Assembly: GCA_031289165.1 (NCBI GenBank)
Contig: JAITPZ010000255.1
Span: forward strand, 1 to 6,932
Length of the DNA: 6,932 nt
Direction: 5' to 3'
Source of the DNA: Synergistaceae bacterium
GTDB lineage: Bacteria > Synergistota > Synergistia > Synergistales > Aminobacteriaceae
Position 1 is the first letter of the stretch. Every line of letters begins with the position of its first letter. Shown here piece by piece: positions 4,590 to 6,932 of the stretch. The position numbers and the translations under genes are program-made. The notes beneath the pieces are model-generated. The model was not told the DNA's origin. It ran no database searches and was given only the letters and a program-made list of their open reading frames with translations.

Positions 4590-6932
4590 TCAACGCCGCC
4601 TCTTTTCGCATCCCTTTTTCCACGGGCAGAGGCGGCAGTGTTCACGCCTCGGGATCCAGGGGCCCCGCGCCGCGTTTTCCGCCGCCGCGCGAATTTGCGC
4701 CTCCATCGTTGTCCAGTCGTCGTCCGCGGAAAACCGGCGGGTGTCGCCGAGACGTCCGCCCTCGCGCAAAAAGACGAGCCCCACATCGACGCTCTCGAAT
4801 GGAAGGCCCTGCCTCTCCGTCAGAAGTTTCACGATCAGCGCGTAAAAGCCGAGCTGCGCGTGATAAAGCTCTCCCGGCGCATTGTCCGACAGCGTGATCT
4901 TGTAGTCCCGGACGCGCCATCGACCGTCCGTTCCGCACCACAGCGCGTCGATCGCCCCGACGAGGTCGAGGCCGCCAATGGACACGCAGAACGCGGCCTC
5001 CTTTCGAAGGACGCCGTCCCGCGCCGCCCGCGTCACGAGCCGCCCTTCGTCGGACCGCGTCAGATCGCCGAACCAGGACCGCAGGGCCTCCCTGTTCCGC
5101 GCGTCTCTCCATGTATCGCGCAGGGTCGTCGGAAGGCGAAGGGCGACCGCCGGGTCGTTCAGCCACCGATCGAGCGACTCCGGGGCCATGTCCCACTCCG
5201 CCAGAATCCAGTGCGCCAGAGTCCCCAGCAGAGAACCTCCGACGCCGCCGGACCTCTCGGGTCCGTCAGCGTCAGGAACCTCCCACCGCAGATCCAGCCC
5301 CTGGCGGTGGCGTCGACGCCAGGCGAAGGGGCACCACTCGAACAGGGCCCAGGACGTCGCCGAAAAATTCGACAGCACGATCCCGTCCGTCCCCGGCAAA
5401 ACAAGTTTTTGATTCGCAGGCCTCTGACTCGAAAACTCGGTGTCCGGCAGCGCACGGGTCACTTCACCGCAGGCGTCGGAACGTCCGTTTCCGGACTGCG
5501 CCTGTCCGGTTTGCGTGCCCGCTTTATCGTCGCTTTCTTCATCCGCTTCCGCCCGGACGAACGGGGGACCCTCCAGGTCGAACCGATCGCAGTTCCGCTC
5601 CTCCGCCAGCCAGTCGAGCGTCCACTCCAGCCAGCTCTCCTTTTTTACGCTTCTCGTACCGTCCCTGCCCTCGGAGACGACTCCGCAGAGGATCAGCGCG
5701 TCCCGGGCGCGCGTCGCCGCGACGTAAAACAGCCGGGCGCTTTCCTCCAGCTCGCTCTGAGCCTCCAGCGCCCGCTCCCATTTCAGCGAACGGGGCGCCG
5801 TGTCGGGGATGCCTTTCTCAATGTGGTCGATATCGTCCTCATTGCCGGACGTGTCGTTTTGAGGCGTCATCATGTCGGGGATGCTCGAAAGCGCGACCCC
5901 CATCGTTTTGGAGGGGGCCACGGACGCGCGGGATTCGTTTCCGACGCCCCGGTCCATGCGCATGACGGCGACCACGGGAAACTCCAGCCCCTTGGCCCCG
6001 TGCACGGTAATGACGCGCACGGCGTCGGCGTCCTCGTCCATCCACTTCGGCTCCTCGACGGCCTGCTTCGCGCGCAGGGCCGTATCCAGCCACTGGGCGC
6101 AGCCGGCCAGGCTCGGAGAGATTCCGTTTTCGTACTGAGCCGCCATCGTTATGGCCCGGCCGACGTTGCTGACGACGCGGAGGCGTTGGGCGGCGCTGAA
6201 CGAGGCGAGCCAGGTCCTGTCCTCCAGAAGATGCGACAGCAGCGCGGACGGTCCCTTCAGGCTTCCAAGGCGCTGCATGTGCTGCAGGCGCTCGGCGGCC
6301 CCGGGCAGATGTTCCCGAACGACGTCGAACAGAGAGACCGGAGAAACCCCGGGCAGGGTGGGCTCACAGTTTTTCCGGTCCCGGACCATGATGGCGCGGG
6401 CGTTCAGGCAGGCCTCTGCCTCGGCTCGGGAGGCGCCGGAGAAGGGAGAGAAGAGCCAGCCCGCGAGCGCCGTTTCGTCGCCGGGAAACGCGGCCGCGCG
6501 CAGGGTGTTGACCACGTCGGTGATCTCGCCGCGTGAAAAGTAGCTCGTGCTCTTCTCGAAGGCGACGGGAATGCCCTCCTCCCCGAACACGGTCTCCAGA
6601 GTTTCGTACTCGTTCCGCGTCGGGGCGAGAACGGCGAAGTCCCTCCAGCGCACGGGGCGCAGGGCGTTTTTCCGGCCGTCCCGGACGCTGCGGCCCTCCC
6701 CGACCCACCGCGCGAAGGTCCGCGCCAGCGAGCGCGCCAGATGTTCCCGCGCCTCCGTGCCCGACCTTCCGCGTTTGACGGCCAGAAGCAGGGTAAAGGG
6801 AACGACGGTCGCCAGGTCGCGTTCGGGATGCGGGGACTCCGGAGAGCCCGGGGAGTCCGGGGGATCGAGAGGCTCGAATTTCAGGCGGCTCATTCGCTCG
6901 CCCGCGCCGAGTCCGTCTCTCCAGATGCGCGC
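4590..6932 (-). CDS. addA: AddA/RecB-like ATP-dependent helicase-nuclease, 5' end outside window
   Basis: The frame is open to the right edge, so the 780 visible residues are the C-terminal part of a longer protein (AddA-type subunits are often 1,100-1,250 residues); Walker A and motifs I-III must lie outside. Visible residues (counted from the edge) include a motif IV-like segment DFAVLAPTRNEYETL (98-112), motif V ITVHGAKGLEFPVV (308-321) and motif VI LFYVAATRARDAL (401-413), diagnostic for UvrD/RecB helicases. The C-terminal nuclease domain has GTLAH (His574), Glu645, GAID (Asp662), DYK (Asp676, Lys678) and a downstream Gln693, the RecB-family PD-(D/E)XK pattern. Cys534 (EWCPFAWRRR) together with Cys766, Cys769 and Cys775 (CRLCPWKKGC) has the spacing of the AddB/Cas4-type [4Fe-4S] staple. 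Such enzymes resect double-strand breaks for recombination. A Met at 6893 is internal, not the start. A partner AddB-type gene would be expected upstream, outside the window. Subunit identity (AddA versus an AdnA/B-type protein) is not certain. Confidence 0.88.
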   Translation of the reverse strand, partial: ARIWRDGLGAGERMSRLKFEPLDPPDSPGSPESPHPERDLATVVPFTLLLAVKRGRSGTEAREHLARSLARTFARWVGEGRSVRDGRKNALRPVRWRDFAVLAPTRNEYETLETVFGEEGIPVAFEKSTSYFSRGEITDVVNTLRAAAFPGDETALAGWLFSPFSGASRAEAEACLNARAIMVRDRKNCEPTLPGVSPVSLFDVVREHLPGAAERLQHMQRLGSLKGPSALLSHLLEDRTWLASFSAAQRLRVVSNVGRAITMAAQYENGISPSLAGCAQWLDTALRAKQAVEEPKWMDEDADAVRVITVHGAKGLEFPVVAVMRMDRGVGNESRASVAPSKTMGVALSSIPDMMTPQNDTSGNEDDIDHIEKGIPDTAPRSLKWERALEAQSELEESARLFYVAATRARDALILCGVVSEGRDGTRSVKKESWLEWTLDWLAEERNCDRFDLEGPPFVRAEADEESDDKAGTQTGQAQSGNGRSDACGEVTRALPDTEFSSQRPANQKLVLPGTDGIVLSNFSATSWALFEWCPFAWRRRHRQGLDLRWEVPDADGPERSGGVGGSLLGTLAHWILAEWDMAPESLDRWLNDPAVALRLPTTLRDTWRDARNREALRSWFGDLTRSDEGRLVTRAARDGVLRKEAAFCVSIGGLDLVGAIDALWCGTDGRWRVRDYKITLSDNAPGELYHAQLGFYALIVKLLTERQGLPFESVDVGLVFLREGGRLGDTRRFSADDDWTTMEAQIRAAAENAARGPWIPRREHCRLCPWKKGCEKRRR

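Noticed and set aside
4473..6536. 687-residue plus-strand open frame
   Set aside because: Antisense to the AddA-like gene, whose helicase and nuclease motifs are unmistakable. The plus-strand product is low-complexity and Arg/Pro/Gly-rich, as shadow frames are in GC-rich genomes.

Overview
The window is a stretch of bacterial chromosome in which every supported gene lies on the minus strand and reads from right to left. Coding regions are GC-rich, the tRNA genes encode their own CCA ends, and starts are mostly preceded by strong GGAGG Shine-Dalgarno sites. These traits fit a GC-rich bacterium. A Synergistota-like anaerobe is my guess from overall style, but nothing in the window proves a lineage.

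In transcription order, the right end (4590-6932) holds the C-terminal two thirds or so of an AddA/RecB-like helicase-nuclease. It carries SF1 helicase motifs V and VI followed by a PD-(D/E)XK nuclease domain with four cysteines placed like an iron-sulfur staple. Its N-terminal ATPase part lies outside the window. After 139 bp comes a 577-residue membrane-anchored protein with two tandem DUF4178 domains, one transmembrane helix and an extracytoplasmic-type C-terminal domain (2717-4450). A 141-bp AT-rich gap with a candidate promoter and a compact stem-loop follows. Then comes a tight three-gene set: two very small DUF350 membrane proteins (2378-2575 and 2146-2373) and a long-form membrane-anchored spermidine synthase (592-2106). 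The left end is a tRNA operon, Val(UAC)-Asp(GUC)-Phe(GAA)-Gly(GCC), with a near-consensus sigma-70 promoter (516-544) and a clear rho-independent terminator (100-139).

The part with most biological interest is the DUF4178 / DUF350 / DUF350 / SpeE cassette. DUF350, DUF4178 and spermidine-synthase-like genes are known to travel together in bacterial genomes, sometimes near PspA-type envelope stress genes, but their joint function is uncharacterised as far as I know. Here the set is split in an unusual way. DUF350, usually seen as a multi-helix protein with two repeats, is encoded as two one-repeat proteins with coupled translation. The speE start region is a tandem 20-bp duplication that creates a second start signal and a six-codon mini-ORF whose stop overlaps the speE start. 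No SAM decarboxylase (SpeD) and no PspA gene is visible in the window.

Long open frames on the plus strand (for example 817-2406, 2669-3700 and 4473-6536) are judged to be shadows of the minus-strand genes. No CRISPR array, insertion sequence or phage gene was seen.
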